Source: Streptomyces hygroscopicus (GTDB lineage Bacteria > Actinomycetota > Actinomycetes > Streptomycetales > Streptomycetaceae). Taken from it: a DNA stretch of 64,000 nt. The notes under the pieces were generated by a model, which was not told the DNA's origin, did not search any database, and saw only the letters and a list, made by a program, of their open reading frames with translations. The position numbers and the translations under genes were made by a program. Location: NCBI GenBank assembly GCA_002021875.1, contig CP018627.1, forward strand, positions 4,774,001 through 4,838,000. Reading direction: 5' to 3'. Shown one piece after another: positions 24,994 to 34,733 of this stretch. How positions within the stretch are numbered: the stretch's first letter is position 1; every line of letters starts with the position of its first letter.

Positions 24994-25029
24994 AGAGCCC
25001 CCCTCCGAAAGGGAACGGAGGGGGGCTCT
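24994..25029 (-). terminator. Terminator of the DUF3052 gene
   Basis: A perfect 14-bp inverted repeat AGAGCCCCCCTCCG / CGGAGGGGGGCTCT with an 8-nt loop, 22 bp beyond the DUF3052 stop codon. Confidence 0.9.
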
Positions 25030-25050
25030 GAGGTGTGGATCCGCCAAGCC

Positions 25051-25491
25051 TCAGCGCTTGCCGCTGCGAGCGGCCTTCGGCGTGACCAGACGGCTGCCCG
25101 TCCAGTCCTTGCCCGCGTTGAAGCTCTTGGTCTGGGACAGGCCCGCGGTGGTCGCGGCCTCATTGATGTCGCTCGGCTCGACATAGCCGTCACGGCCGGT
25201 CTTGGGCGTCAGCAGCCAGACCGGTGCGCCGTCGTCGATCATCTGGATGGCGTCCACCAGCGCGTCCGTCAGATCGCCGTCGTCCTCTCGGAACCACAGC
25301 ACAACGGCATCGGCCACATCGTCGTACTCCTCGTCGACGAGCTCCTGGCCGGTGATCTCCTCGATGGACTCGCGGAGCTCCTGGTCGACATCGTCGTCGT
25401 AGCCGATCTCCTGGACCACCTGTTCGGGCTGAAAACCCAGCCTCGCGGCAGGGTTGGTCCGCTCCTCCGCGTGGTCCGCGGTCGCGCTCAC
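25051..25491 (-). CDS. DUF3052 domain protein
   Basis: A 146-residue acidic protein of the actinobacterial DUF3052 family, recognisable by AARLGFQPEQVVQEIGYDDD, DAVVLWFREDDGDLTDALVDA, GAPVWLLTPKTGRDGYVEPSDI and KDWTGSRLV. Its biochemical function is unknown. It is next to, and divergent from, aceE, a pairing also found in mycobacteria. The start is the GTG of 25491, with AGGAGG 6 nt upstream; the ATG at 25515 precedes that ribosome site. A strong terminator follows. Confidence 0.92.
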   Translation of the reverse strand: MSATADHAEERTNPAARLGFQPEQVVQEIGYDDDVDQELRESIEEITGQELVDEEYDDVADAVVLWFREDDGDLTDALVDAIQMIDDGAPVWLLTPKTGRDGYVEPSDINEAATTAGLSQTKSFNAGKDWTGSRLVTPKAARSGKR

Positions 25492-25963
25492 GGATTGCCT
25501 CCTGTCATCTTGCATTCACTCTTCGAGTCTGTGGGGCCCCGCGCGCGTACGCGAAGGCTTGGGCGTAGTCCACACGGGCCGGGCGGATCGCGCAAGTACC
25601 CGGCCAGCGATCCCGCCCAAACGTTGACGTGTCGCCGCAACTCCCATCATGGAGGAACGACACGCAACAGCGCGCGGCCGACCGGATTGCCCGAGGATGT
25701 CCGGCTTACGTGTGTGTCTAGCCACCTTACGCCGCCCAGGCGCCGAACGGCCGTACGCAGACGACCCCGGTCGTGGGCGTAAGGTTGCGATTCGGCCGTC
25801 GCACGCCGAACGGCCGCCGGAGCGCCCGTCTCACCTGGTGATGGTTACCACTCGGTAGAGGTGACGTATCCCGTACCCGAGGTACACGATGGACAACGGC
25901 GCTACAGCAGCAGAGCACGAATCCATGTGCGTGCACAGCACGACCGAAAAGCGAAGGAATAGC
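25492..25963. other. Divergent control region between DUF3052 and aceE
   Basis: This 472-bp stretch has no convincing gene. It includes a short inverted repeat GTACC-CGA-GGTAC at 25873-25885, about 80 bp before the aceE start, which could be an operator or leader hairpin. An ATG at 25889 would extend aceE by 25 residues, but it lacks conservation-like sequence and a ribosome site. Confidence 0.5.
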
Positions 25964-28693
25964 GTGGCTTCCGGATCCGATCGCAACCCGATCATCATTG
26001 GCGGCCTTCCCAGCCAGGTCCCGGACTTCGATCCCGAAGAGACCCAGGAATGGCTCGACTCGCTCGACGCAGCCGTCGATGAGCGAGGCCGGGAACGTGC
26101 CCGCTACCTGATGCTTCGCCTGATCGAGCGCGCCCGCGAGAAGCGTGTCGCCGTGCCCGAGATGCGCAGCACGGACTACGTCAACACCATCGCCACCAAG
26201 AGCGAGCCGTTCTTCCCCGGCAACGAGGAGATCGAGCGCAAGGTCCTCAACGCGACCCGCTGGAACGCGGCGGTGATGGTCTCCCGGGCGCAGCGTCCGG
26301 GGATCGGGGTCGGTGGCCACATCGCCACCTTCGCCTCGTCCGCCTCGCTGTACGACGTGGGCTTCAACCACTTCTTCCGCGGCAAGGACCACGACAGTGG
26401 CGACCAGATCTTCTTCCAGGGCCATGCCTCCCCCGGCATCTACGCCCGGGCCTTCCTGCTGGACCGCCTGACCGAGGACCATCTGGACGGGTTCCGTCAG
26501 GAGAAGTCCAAGCTCGGTCACGCACTGTCCAGCTATCCGCACCCGCGGTCGATGCCGGACTTCTGGGAGTTCCCCACGGTCTCCATGGGCCTCGGCCCGC
26601 TCGGCGCGATCTTCCAGGCGCGGATGAACCGCTATATGGAGGCGCGCGGCGTCGCCGACACCTCCAACTCCCACGTCTGGGCGTTCCTGGGCGACGGCGA
26701 GATGGACGAGCCGGAGTCGCTCGGCCAGCTCTCCCTGGCCGCGCGTGAGGGCCTGGACAACCTGACCTTCGTGGTCAACTGCAACCTGCAGCGGCTCGAC
26801 GGCCCGGTGCGCGGCAACGGCAAGATCATCCAGGAGCTGGAGTCGCAGTTCCGCGGCGCCGGCTGGAATGTGATCAAGCTGGTGTGGGACCGCACCTGGG
26901 ACCCGCTGCTGGCGCAGGACCGGGACGGAATCCTGGTCAACAAGCTGAACACCACCCCGGACGGTCAGTTCCAGACGTACGCGACCGAGACCGGTGGCTA
27001 CATCCGGGACCACTTCTTCGGCGAGGACCAGCGGCTGCGCAAGATGGTCGAGGGCATGACCGACGACCAGATCCTGCACCTGGGCCGCGGCGGTCACGAC
27101 CACAAGAAGATCTACGCGGCGTATGCGGCGGCCAAGGCCCACAAGGGCCAGCCGACGGTGATCCTCGCGCAGACCGTCAAGGGCTGGACACTCGGCCCGA
27201 ACTTCGAGGGCCGCAACGCGACCCACCAGATGAAGAAGCTGACGGTCGACGACCTCAAGCGCTTCCGCGACCGGCTCCACCTGCCGATCCCGGACCAGGA
27301 GCTGGAGTCCGGCCTGCCGCCGTACTACCACCCGGGCCGGGACTCGGAGGAGATCCAGTACATGCACGACCGCCGCAAGGCGCTGGGCGGCTACGCGCCG
27401 ACCCGTGTCGTGCGCGCCAAACCGCTGCAGCTTCCGGGCGACAAGACCTACGCCACGCTCAAGAAGGGCACCGGCCAGCAGCAGATCGCCACCACCATGG
27501 CGTTCGTACGGCTGCTGAAGGACCTGATGCGGGACAAGGAGATCGGCAAGCGGTTCGTGCCGATCGCGCCCGACGAGTACCGCACCTTCGGCATGGACTC
27601 GCTCTTCCCCTCGGCGAAGATCTACTCCCCGCTGGGCCAGACCTACGAGTCGGTCGACCGTGAGCTGCTGCTGGCCTACAAGGAGTCGCCGACCGGGCAG
27701 ATGCTGCACGACGGCATCTCCGAGGCGGGCTGTACGGCCTCGCTGATCGCGGCGGGCTCCGCGTACGCCACGCATGGCGAGCCGCTGATCCCGGTCTACG
27801 TCTTCTACTCGATGTTCGGCTTCCAGCGCACCGGTGACCAGTTCTGGCAGATGGCCGACCAGCTGGCGCGCGGGTTCGTCCTGGGCGCGACCGCCGGTCG
27901 TACGACCCTGACCGGCGAGGGTCTGCAGCACGCGGACGGCCACTCCCAGCTGCTGGCCTCGACCAACCCGGCGGTCGTCGCGTACGACCCGGCGTACGGC
28001 TTCGAGATCGCCCATATCGTCCAGGACGGTCTGCGCCGGATGTACGGCGAGAACAGTGAGGACGTCTTCTACTACCTCACCGTCTACAACGAGCCGATCC
28101 AGCACCCGGCCGAGCCGGAGAACGTGGACCGCGAGGGCATCCTCAAGGGCCTCTACCGCTACCGGCAGGGCGAGAAGGGCGCCATCCTGGCGCAGATCCT
28201 CGCCTCCGGTGTCGCGGTGCCGTGGGCCATCGAGGCCCAGCGCATCCTGGCCGAGGACTGGAACGTCAAGGCGGACGTGTGGTCGGCCACGTCCTGGAAC
28301 GAGCTGCGCCGGGACGCCGTCGAGACGGAGGAGCACAACCTGCTCCACCCGGAGGAGGAGCAGCGCGTCCCGTACGTCACCCGGAAGCTGGCGGACGCGG
28401 AAGGCCCGAAGGTGGCCGTCTCCGACTGGATGCGTGCGGTTCCCGACCAGATCGCGCGCTGGGTGCCCGGCACGTACCAGTCGCTGGGCGCGGACGGCTT
28501 CGGCTTCGCCGACACGCGTGGCGCCGCGCGGCGCTTCTTCCACATCGACGCCGAGTCGATCGTGCTCGGTGTGCTGACGGAGCTGGCCCGTGACGGCAAG
28601 ATCGACCGCTCGGCCCTGAAGCAGGCGATCGACCGCTACCAGCTCCTGGACGTGTCCGCAGCGGACCCGGGCCCGGCGGGCGGCGACGCGTAG
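25964..28693 (+). CDS. aceE: Pyruvate dehydrogenase E1 component, homodimeric type
   Basis: A 909-residue thiamine-diphosphate enzyme that decarboxylates pyruvate and acetylates the E2 lipoyl group. Hallmarks: [31 protein letters not shown], the ThDP-binding [10 protein letters not shown] ending in [10 protein letters not shown], and the pyrimidine-domain region with [13 protein letters not shown] and GLQHADGHS. Length matches homodimeric E1 (about 890-920). I set the start at the GTG of 25964, with GAAGGA 6 nt upstream. E2 and E3 genes are not adjacent, as is usual in actinobacteria. The stop codon begins a 33-bp tandem array that leads into a terminator. Confidence 0.98.
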   Translation: MASGSDRNPIIIGGLPSQVPDFDPEETQEWLDSLDAAVDERGRERARYLMLRLIERAREKRVAVPEMRSTDYVNTIATKSEPFFPGNEEIERKVLNATRWNAAVMVSRAQRPGIGVGGHIATFASSASLYDVGFNHFFRGKDHDSGDQIFFQGHASPGIYARAFLLDRLTEDHLDGFRQEKSKLGHALSSYPHPRSMPDFWEFPTVSMGLGPLGAIFQARMNRYMEARGVADTSNSHVWAFLGDGEMDEPESLGQLSLAAREGLDNLTFVVNCNLQRLDGPVRGNGKIIQELESQFRGAGWNVIKLVWDRTWDPLLAQDRDGILVNKLNTTPDGQFQTYATETGGYIRDHFFGEDQRLRKMVEGMTDDQILHLGRGGHDHKKIYAAYAAAKAHKGQPTVILAQTVKGWTLGPNFEGRNATHQMKKLTVDDLKRFRDRLHLPIPDQELESGLPPYYHPGRDSEEIQYMHDRRKALGGYAPTRVVRAKPLQLPGDKTYATLKKGTGQQQIATTMAFVRLLKDLMRDKEIGKRFVPIAPDEYRTFGMDSLFPSAKIYSPLGQTYESVDRELLLAYKESPTGQMLHDGISEAGCTASLIAAGSAYATHGEPLIPVYVFYSMFGFQRTGDQFWQMADQLARGFVLGATAGRTTLTGEGLQHADGHSQLLASTNPAVVAYDPAYGFEIAHIVQDGLRRMYGENSEDVFYYLTVYNEPIQHPAEPENVDREGILKGLYRYRQGEKGAILAQILASGVAVPWAIEAQRILAEDWNVKADVWSATSWNELRRDAVETEEHNLLHPEEEQRVPYVTRKLADAEGPKVAVSDWMRAVPDQIARWVPGTYQSLGADGFGFADTRGAARRFFHIDAESIVLGVLTELARDGKIDRSALKQAIDRYQLLDVSAADPGPAGGDA

Positions 28694-28790
28694 CCGTCTG
28701 CGACGGCGGGGAGCCGTGACGCGGTAGCCGTCCACGACGGCAGCGACCTCCACGCGCAACCCGTCTGCGACGGCAGTGACCCCGACGCGG
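28685..28790 (+). repeat. 33-bp tandem repeat starting at the aceE stop codon
   Basis: Units beginning GACGCG(G)TAGCCGTC start at 28685, 28718, 28751 and 28784, period 33. The first overlaps the final codon and TAG stop of aceE; the fourth is the 5' arm of the terminator. Confidence 0.8.
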
Positions 28791-28825
28791 GGGCGAGCTG
28801 GTTTCCCAGCCCGCCCCCGCGTTTT
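28785..28825 (+). terminator. aceE terminator
   Basis: ACGCGGGGGCGAGCTG pairs with CAGCCCGCCCCCGCGT (one mismatch) around a short loop, followed by TTTT. One of the few hairpins in the window with a T-run. Confidence 0.88.
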
Positions 28826-29406
28826 CGTGTGCCCCGGTGCCCCTGTCCGCCCTGGGCTCCGCCCCGGGCGGACGGGCCGGTTGAGCGCGGGGGCGGAGCC
28901 CCACGCCCCACCCGGGGCAGGGGCTCCGCCCCGCACCCCCGGACCCAGCGGCTCCGCCCCGGACCTCGCCCCCGGAGCCCGGCCTGGCACTCCGGCCGGA
29001 CCCCGCGGGCGGCGGAGCCCGCACCGCGGTGGCCGCCCCACGGACGGCGGCCGACCGGACCAACCCACCGCCGTCCGAAACCGAAAGGCGCGTGAGCACA
29101 CGCCCGAACGGCACCCGGGGTCCAGTTCGCGAAGGGGCGGGTAGGGGGAACACCCAGCCCCCGGACCGGCCCCAGCGGGCGCGCTAGGACAACGCACCCG
29201 ACCGGTGTCAGACGGGGCAACGGAGCCGCACCCGATCACGGCCACCCCACGCACTGCGGCCGGACCACCCACCGCCGTCCGCACGACGCGTGAGCACACA
29301 CCCGATAGGCGCCCGGGGTCCAGGGGCGGAGCCCCCGGTTCGGGAAGGGGCGGGTAGGGGAACATTCAGGCTCCGGGCCCGGGATCCGGTGCGGGCCCCT
29401 GCCAGG
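28826..29406. repeat. Gene-free GC-rich region with a 198-bp direct duplication
   Basis: No coding frame is convincing here. Two diverged copies of one sequence lie about 200 bp apart: CCCACCGCCGTCCG at 29064 and 29268, CGTGAGCACA at 29091 and 29289, CCCGGGGTCCAG at 29114 and 29312, then GAAGGGGCGGGTAGGGG in both. The second copy has about 15 extra bases. Short GGCGGAGCCCC elements recur throughout. Confidence 0.75.
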
Positions 29407-29814
29407 TCAGCGTTCCCAGATTTTGAAGGCCCGTACCTGGTACGGGGTTTCGGGGGCCCAGGAGCCCGTGGGGTAGGTGCGGAATTCGGCCGTCTCGGCG
29501 CACTCGCCGCTCTGATACGCCGTCACCGGACGGCCCGTCCGGTTCGCCAGCGAGGCCGCGGTCGTGCCGGACGGCAGGGGGACACAGCTTTCGATGTCGA
29601 CACCGGCCAGTTCATGAGTCTGGCGCGCCCCCGTGAAGCCGCCGCTCCGCCACAGGCAGAGCTGACCGGCGGCGCAGTTCCCCAGGCGCGGTGGCGCACC
29701 GGCGGCCCGGGCCGTCGCGGCTGTGGCAGCCGTCGCGGCCGGGGCGAGGGTGGCGGCGAGAGTGGCGGTGAGGGCCAGAGCCGAGACGGCGGCGGCCGTA
29801 GTGATCTTGCGCAT
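29407..29814 (-). CDS. Secreted peptidase inhibitor I36-like protein
   Basis: A 135-residue exported protein. A Sec signal peptide (MRKITTAAAVSALALTATLA, cleavage near residue 38) precedes a mature part of about 95 residues with four cysteines: NCAAGQLCLWRSGGFTG, ESCVPL and GECAETAEF. This crystallin-like pattern matches the I36 (SMPI) metalloprotease-inhibitor family. It would act outside the cell against metalloproteases or serve another binding role. ATG start with GGGAG upstream; monocistronic, following the MFS terminator. Confidence 0.82.
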   Translation of the reverse strand: MRKITTAAAVSALALTATLAATLAPAATAATAATARAAGAPPRLGNCAAGQLCLWRSGGFTGARQTHELAGVDIESCVPLPSGTTAASLANRTGRPVTAYQSGECAETAEFRTYPTGSWAPETPYQVRAFKIWER

Positions 29815-29845
29815 AAACGCTTTCGCTCCCCGTGTGGAAAGAACA

Positions 29846-29879
29846 GAACGGGAGCCAGCCTGTCCGCCGGCTCCCGTTC
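29846..29879 (-). terminator. Terminator downstream of the MFS pump
   Basis: Perfect 11-bp inverted repeat GAACGGGAGCC / GGCTCCCGTTC with a 12-nt loop, between the MFS stop codon and the I36 gene. Confidence 0.85.
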
Positions 29880-29932
29880 GCCACCATGGAGTCGATCAAG
29901 GTCCACCCTGATAGGGGGTTGACCGCGAGGGG

Positions 29933-31534
29933 TCAGATGTGGACGCTCCCGCCGGCCGCCTCCGCGTTCTCGCCGCGCTTGGTGAAGCTCGCGACCAGGG
30001 CCGCGACCACCGAGACGACAGCGGCCAGAGTGAAGGCGAGGCCCATCCCTGACACGAAGGTGTCATGCGCGACGGCCGTGATCTTCCCCGCGATCTCCGG
30101 CGGAGTGCCCTTGGCGACCGGGGCGATGCCGACCTCGACGGCGTCCGACGCCTTGGACTCCGCGCCCTCGGGCATCGGCGGCAGTCCGGCGTCGGCCCAC
30201 TTCTGCGGCAGCGTGTTGTCCACCCTGCCCGCCATGACCGCGCCCAGGACGGCCGTACCGAGGCTGCCGCCGACCTGCATCGCGGCCTGCTGGAGGCCGC
30301 CGGCGACACCGGCGTGCTGGATCGGGGCGTTGCCGACGATGACCTCGGTGGCGCCGACCATCACCGGGCCGAGGCCGAGGCCCAGCAGGGCGAACCAGAT
30401 GGACATCTCGAGGCCGCCGCTGTTCACGTCCAGCCGGGAGAGGCCGAACATCGAGACGGCGGTGATCACCATGGAGGTCACCAGCGGCATCCGCGGCCCG
30501 AACTTGGTGATCAGCGCACCGGCCAGCGGCGAGGCGACGATCATCATCGCGGTGAGCGGCAGCAGCCGCAGTCCGCTGTCGACGGGGCTCAGCCCGTGCA
30601 CGTTCTGCAGATAGAAGGTGACGAAGAACAGCCCGCCCATGAAGCCGAAGGCCATCAGCACCATCAGCACGGTGCCCGCGCTCAGCGCCACCGAACGGAA
30701 CATGCTGAGCGGCAGCAGCGGCTCCCGCGTGCGGCTCTCCCAGAAGACGAAGGCGACGAAGCAGACCACCGACAGGCCCAGGAAGAGCAGCGTGCGCTGG
30801 TCGGTCCAGTGCCAGTCGGCGGCGTTGATCAGCGCCCAGATGAGGCAGAACATCGCACCGGACAGCAGCACGATGCCCGGGAGGTCGAAGGAGCGCGGGG
30901 CCTTCTCGGCGCGGTGGTCGACCAGCAGCAGCAGGCCGAGGACCAGTGCCAGCACGCCGACGGGCGCGTTGATGAAGAAGACCGACTGCCAGTTGACGTG
31001 CTCGACGAGCAGTCCGCCGACGATGGGGCCGGCGGCGGTGGAGGCGCCGATCACCGCGCCCCAGATGCCGATCGCCATGTTGAGCTTCTCGGCGGGGAAG
31101 GTGGCGCGCAGCAGGCCGAGCGCCGCGGGCATCAGCAGCGCGCCGCACAGGCCCTGCAGCACCCGGAACACCACGACGAGCGATACCTCGCCGGAGAAGC
31201 CGATGGCGGCCGAGGAGATGGCGAAGCCGATGACGCCGATCAGGAAGGTCTGGCGGTGGCCGAAGCGGTCACCCAGCTTGCCCGCCGTGATCAGCGCGAC
31301 GGCGAGGGCCAGCAGATAGCCGTTGGTGATCCACTGAACATCGGCGAGCGAGGCGCCGAGGTCCTTCTGGATGGCCGGGTTGGCGATGGCGACGATCGTG
31401 CCGTCGAGGGCGACCATCGTCACGCCGAGGGCGACGGTGAGGAGCGTCAGCCATGGATGACCCCGAAGCCCCCTGGGGGCCTCGGTTATGGGAGGTTCCG
31501 GCGCCGAATCGGCGACGGCGGTCGAAGAGGTCAT
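29933..31534 (-). CDS. DHA2-family MFS drug-efflux transporter
   Basis: A 533-residue, 14-helix proton-driven exporter of the EmrB/QacA type. Motif A is LGDRFGHRQTFLIG after the second helix, with the D1-type VALDGTIVAIANPAIQ in helix 1 and motif C-like AVIGASTAAGPIVGGLL in helix 5. It probably expels toxic cations or antibiotics. It is divergent from a TetR gene, and the control region between them carries a perfect palindrome overlapping the pump's promoter, so expression should be induced by a substrate of the pump. Confidence 0.95.
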   Translation of the reverse strand: MTSSTAVADSAPEPPITEAPRGLRGHPWLTLLTVALGVTMVALDGTIVAIANPAIQKDLGASLADVQWITNGYLLALAVALITAGKLGDRFGHRQTFLIGVIGFAISSAAIGFSGEVSLVVVFRVLQGLCGALLMPAALGLLRATFPAEKLNMAIGIWGAVIGASTAAGPIVGGLLVEHVNWQSVFFINAPVGVLALVLGLLLLVDHRAEKAPRSFDLPGIVLLSGAMFCLIWALINAADWHWTDQRTLLFLGLSVVCFVAFVFWESRTREPLLPLSMFRSVALSAGTVLMVLMAFGFMGGLFFVTFYLQNVHGLSPVDSGLRLLPLTAMMIVASPLAGALITKFGPRMPLVTSMVITAVSMFGLSRLDVNSGGLEMSIWFALLGLGLGPVMVGATEVIVGNAPIQHAGVAGGLQQAAMQVGGSLGTAVLGAVMAGRVDNTLPQKWADAGLPPMPEGAESKASDAVEVGIAPVAKGTPPEIAGKITAVAHDTFVSGMGLAFTLAAVVSVVAALVASFTKRGENAEAAGGSVHI

Positions 31535-31547
31535 GACCGGACACTAA

Positions 31548-31562
31548 TGTCAGCGTCTGACA
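31548..31562. promoter_or_regulatory. TetR operator of the efflux pump
   Basis: A perfect palindrome TGTCAG-CGT-CTGACA lies 14 bp upstream of the MFS start. On the minus strand it sits between TTGTCA (31572-31567 area) and a TTAGTG-like -10, so a bound repressor would block the promoter. A partly matching GTCGTTTCTGTCAC lies nearer to the TetR gene. Confidence 0.7.
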
Positions 31563-31662
31563 ATTGACAAACCGATTCATCCGCCGGTAACTGTCGTTTC
31601 TGTCACAGGTATCCTGAGCAGCCGCAACGCGGCCCCCGAGCCGACAGAAAGCGAGCCGATAG

Positions 31663-32328
31663 GTGACCACGGACGAGGCAGTGGCGGACCCGAACACGCC
31701 ACCACCGCCCGGGCTGCGCGAGCGCAAGAAGCAGCGGACGCGGAACGCCCTGGTGCGCTCCGCGCTGGAGTTGTTCACCCGTCAGGGATACGAGCACACG
31801 ACGGTCGACGAGATCGCCGAGGCGGTCGAGGTCTCCCAGCGCACCTTCTTCCGGTACTTCGCCAACAAGGAGGAGGTCGCCTTCGCCAGCCAGGAGTCGG
31901 CCGAGTGCCACTTCTTCGCCGCCCTGTGCGGGCGCCCCGCGGACGAGGCGCCGCTGGCGGCGCTGCGCAGCGCGGTGCTCGACGCCTGGGGGAGCATCGG
32001 GGACGCGATCGAGCAGATGGTGCCGCCCGAGCTCCATATGCGGATGTACCGGGTGATCGAGTCGACGCCGAGCCTGCTCGCCGTGCATCTGCGCCGCACC
32101 GCCGAGATGGAGGAGCGGCTGGCGAGCGAGATCGCCCGCCGCGAGGGGCTGGACATCGACGCCGACCCGCGGCCGCGGCTGGTGGTCGCGATGTTCAGCG
32201 GAGCGATCCGGGTGTCCGGGAAGCTGTGGGGCGAGGGCGAGGAGGACAGCATGGTCACTTTGCGAGACCTCACCGCGTTCCATCTTGATTACGTGGGCCC
32301 CACCCTCGCCGGACAATGGGATAAATAG
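31663..32328 (+). CDS. TetR family repressor of the MFS pump
   Basis: A 221-residue regulator with an N-terminal helix-turn-helix (ALELFTRQGYEHTTVDEIAE, then VSQRTFFRYFANKEEV, a typical TetR signature). The C-terminal ligand-binding region is helical and not specific. GTG start at 31663. It is divergently arranged with the DHA2 pump, the classic organisation for a self-regulated drug sensor. Confidence 0.93.
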   Translation: MTTDEAVADPNTPPPPGLRERKKQRTRNALVRSALELFTRQGYEHTTVDEIAEAVEVSQRTFFRYFANKEEVAFASQESAECHFFAALCGRPADEAPLAALRSAVLDAWGSIGDAIEQMVPPELHMRMYRVIESTPSLLAVHLRRTAEMEERLASEIARREGLDIDADPRPRLVVAMFSGAIRVSGKLWGEGEEDSMVTLRDLTAFHLDYVGPTLAGQWDK

Positions 32329-32428
32329 CATCAATTCCGACATAGCTCCCAAGGATTCCCGCTGTCAAACGTGAGATGAATCACGGCATTTGGCACCTGG
32401 CACCACGCTTCTCCTAGGGTGTGCCGCG

Positions 32429-33634
32429 GTGACTTCCTTCTCGGAGCTCGGCTCCCCCTCCCCCGGTTCCACCGCTTGGCGCGCCCTGCTCGCGCTGGCG
32501 GTGGTGTTCGTTCTCCTCGCCACCACCGGGTGGACGGCCGTACGCAGCCACAGAGGAGCTCCGGACGCGCTCTCCGCGTCGATCAGCGCCTGGCGCCACG
32601 GATCGCTCGGCGGCCGCGCGCTGCCCGATCCGTACGGTTCGCCGCGCGCCCTCGGCCGCTGGTTCGACTCGCTCACCAAGGCCCAGACCGACCGCCTGGT
32701 GCGGCGCTATCCGCTGGCCGTGGGCAATCTCAACGGCGCGCCGGTGGACCTGCGGTTCCGGGCCAACCGCGTCGCCCTGACCCAGGCGCGCGCCGATGAG
32801 CGCAAGCGGATGCACGACGCCCGGCTCACCCCGATGGGCCGCTCGGACGCGACCCGCCGGATGAACCGCTACCAGGACCTGCTGGGCGCGGGGCGGCAGA
32901 TCCTCTCCTTCGATCCGTCGGGCGCCGGACGGGCCGCCGAGGTCTTCGGCGACCTCGCCCACGCCAACCGGGTCTCGATCGTGGTGCCGGGTGTGGACAC
33001 CGACATCCTGACCTTCCAGAAGTCCGGGCGCCCGTACACCGCCACGGTCGGGATGGCCCACGCGCTCTACGAGAACGAGCGGGCCGACGCCCCGGACACC
33101 AAGACCGCCGTCATCGCCTGGGCCGACTACACCTCCCCCGCCGGGATCGGCATGGACGCGGCCACCGGCAAGCTGGCCGCCCAGGGCGCGGTGCGGCTGC
33201 GCGCGCTGGTCGACGCGCTGCCCGCGCTCTCCCGGGTCTCGCTGATGTGCCACAGCTACGGCTCGGTGGTGTGCGGGGTCGCCGCCCGCGATCTGCCGCC
33301 CAAGGTCACCGATATCGCGGTGGCCGGCAGCCCCGGAATGCGCGCCGACCACGTCTCCGACCTGGGGACCAGCGCCCGGGTGTGGGCGATGCGGGACTCC
33401 GGCGACTGGATCGGGGACATTCCGCATCTGGAGGTCGGCGGACTCGGCCATGGCGCGGACCCGGTCTCCTCGGGCTTCGGCGCCCGGCTGCTGTCCGCGG
33501 ACGGGGCGGATGGACACGCCGGATACTTCGAACCGGGCACGACCAGCCTGGACAACTTCGCGCGGGTGGGAATCGGCGCTGTCCAGTCCGTGAGCTGCGG
33601 CGACGGCGACGACTGCACCGCGGGGCTACGCTGA
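32429..33634 (+). CDS. DUF1023 alpha/beta hydrolase, membrane-anchored
   Basis: A 401-residue protein with an N-terminal transmembrane segment (about residues 18-36) and an extracytoplasmic DUF1023 alpha/beta hydrolase domain. The nucleophile elbow is CHSYGS, followed by VVCGVAA; VVPGVDTDILTFQKSG and GSPGMRADHVSDLG are further family blocks. The late His may be the one in GHAGYFEPGT. Substrate unknown. GTG at 32429 has AGGG upstream; an ATG at 32390 is the alternative. A paralogue with the same layout lies at 36910-38121, with the DUF4429 gene and two-component system between the two. Confidence 0.85.
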   Translation: MTSFSELGSPSPGSTAWRALLALAVVFVLLATTGWTAVRSHRGAPDALSASISAWRHGSLGGRALPDPYGSPRALGRWFDSLTKAQTDRLVRRYPLAVGNLNGAPVDLRFRANRVALTQARADERKRMHDARLTPMGRSDATRRMNRYQDLLGAGRQILSFDPSGAGRAAEVFGDLAHANRVSIVVPGVDTDILTFQKSGRPYTATVGMAHALYENERADAPDTKTAVIAWADYTSPAGIGMDAATGKLAAQGAVRLRALVDALPALSRVSLMCHSYGSVVCGVAARDLPPKVTDIAVAGSPGMRADHVSDLGTSARVWAMRDSGDWIGDIPHLEVGGLGHGADPVSSGFGARLLSADGADGHAGYFEPGTTSLDNFARVGIGAVQSVSCGDGDDCTAGLR

Positions 33635-33710
33635 CGCCCGGCGCAAACACCGGAAACTCTAGTGACGCGCGTAGCTTCAAAGGGGGACGGGCGGGCCGCC
33701 GCCGCATACG

Positions 33711-34733
33711 ATGAGCCGCATGGGTGATGTGCTGGCCGGTTTTCAGACCGTCTGGGAGTTCGACACCGACTCCATGCTCATCCGCTTCGAACGGGGGATC
33801 CGCACGCCGAAGCTGCTCCAGGCGCTCGGCGAACGCCGCATCCCCTTCGAGGCGCTGTCCGGAGTGGAGCTCGCTGTCGGCAAACGGGGAACGGTGGTGC
33901 TGCGCGCCGTGCCAAGACCAGGCGCCGACCCCCTGATGGACGCCGCGGGCGGCCAGCTCAAGGAGGCGTACGACCCGTACCGCCTGGTGCTGCCCGCCGA
34001 GCGGGAGACGCTCGCGGACTACTACGCCGAGCGGATACGCGAGTCCCTCTGCCCGGACGCGGACGTCCCCGCCGAGGCGCATCTGGTGACCGTGCCCCCG
34101 GCGCCGCTGTCCTTCAAGGCGTACGACGGCAAGGCGTCCTTCGACGGCAAGGCGATCTCCTTCCGCTGGTTCTGGACCGGCGCCTCCTCGGAGAAGTGGA
34201 AGGTCGGGGACCAGCGGTTCCGGATCGACGAGCTGACCGGTGTGGAGTGGCGGTCCCCGGAGAGCCGGGGCTCGGCGGGCACCGCCCCCAAGGAGGGCTC
34301 CGCCAAAGGCGCCTCCGCCAAAGGCGCTTCGGCCAAAGGTGCCTCCGCCAAGGACGGCACGGCCAGGAACGGCACCGGCAAAGCCGCCCCCAAGGGCGGT
34401 GGCCACGGCTATCTGCGGCTGCTGCGGCGCTCCGCCGAGGACGAGCCCGCCGGCCGCCCCGACCAGGACCCGGCGGCCGTGGTGTTCGGGATGGGCTACG
34501 GCCTCGTCCACCAGTCGCTGCCGTTCGCCGCGGCCGTCCTGGAGGCGATACGGGCCTCCTCCCCGGTGCCGTGGGCCGAGGGCGCCCCGTCCTCGAACCG
34601 GGCCGGGGCCCCGCGCCGCGACCCCGCCGACATCGCCGAGCGCATCCGTCATCTGGGCGAGCTGCACACAGCCGGGCTGCTGACCGACGACGAGTTCAGC
34701 GCGAAGAAGGCCGAGCTGCTGGCGGAGCTGTAA
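33711..34733 (+). CDS. DUF4429 protein with C-terminal SHOCT motif
   Basis: A 340-residue soluble protein. Two similar modules, DSMLIRFERGIRTPKLLQAL (about 18-37) and KASFDGKAISFRWFW (about 140-155), match tandem DUF4429 domains. Between about residues 195 and 225 a KGASAKGASAKG repeat forms a flexible insert. The last 30 residues (IRHLGELHTAGLLTDDEF) are a SHOCT oligomerisation motif. Function unknown; DUF4429 resembles membrane- or ligand-sensing PH-like domains. The ATG may be 33711 or 33720. Its TAA is directly followed by the GTG of the histidine kinase, so the two are coupled. Confidence 0.85.
   Translation: MSRMGDVLAGFQTVWEFDTDSMLIRFERGIRTPKLLQALGERRIPFEALSGVELAVGKRGTVVLRAVPRPGADPLMDAAGGQLKEAYDPYRLVLPAERETLADYYAERIRESLCPDADVPAEAHLVTVPPAPLSFKAYDGKASFDGKAISFRWFWTGASSEKWKVGDQRFRIDELTGVEWRSPESRGSAGTAPKEGSAKGASAKGASAKGASAKDGTARNGTGKAAPKGGGHGYLRLLRRSAEDEPAGRPDQDPAAVVFGMGYGLVHQSLPFAAAVLEAIRASSPVPWAEGAPSSNRAGAPRRDPADIAERIRHLGELHTAGLLTDDEFSAKKAELLAEL

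Noticed and set aside
25889..25963. An aceE start at the ATG of 25889.
   Set aside because: The 25 extra residues do not look like the E1 N-terminus and no ribosome site precedes them; the GTG at 25964 has GAAGGA.
25727..29365. A 1212-codon minus-strand frame opposite aceE.
   Set aside because: It is the complement of a highly conserved E1 gene; long antisense frames are expected from biased third positions at this GC level, and it has no recognisable domain.
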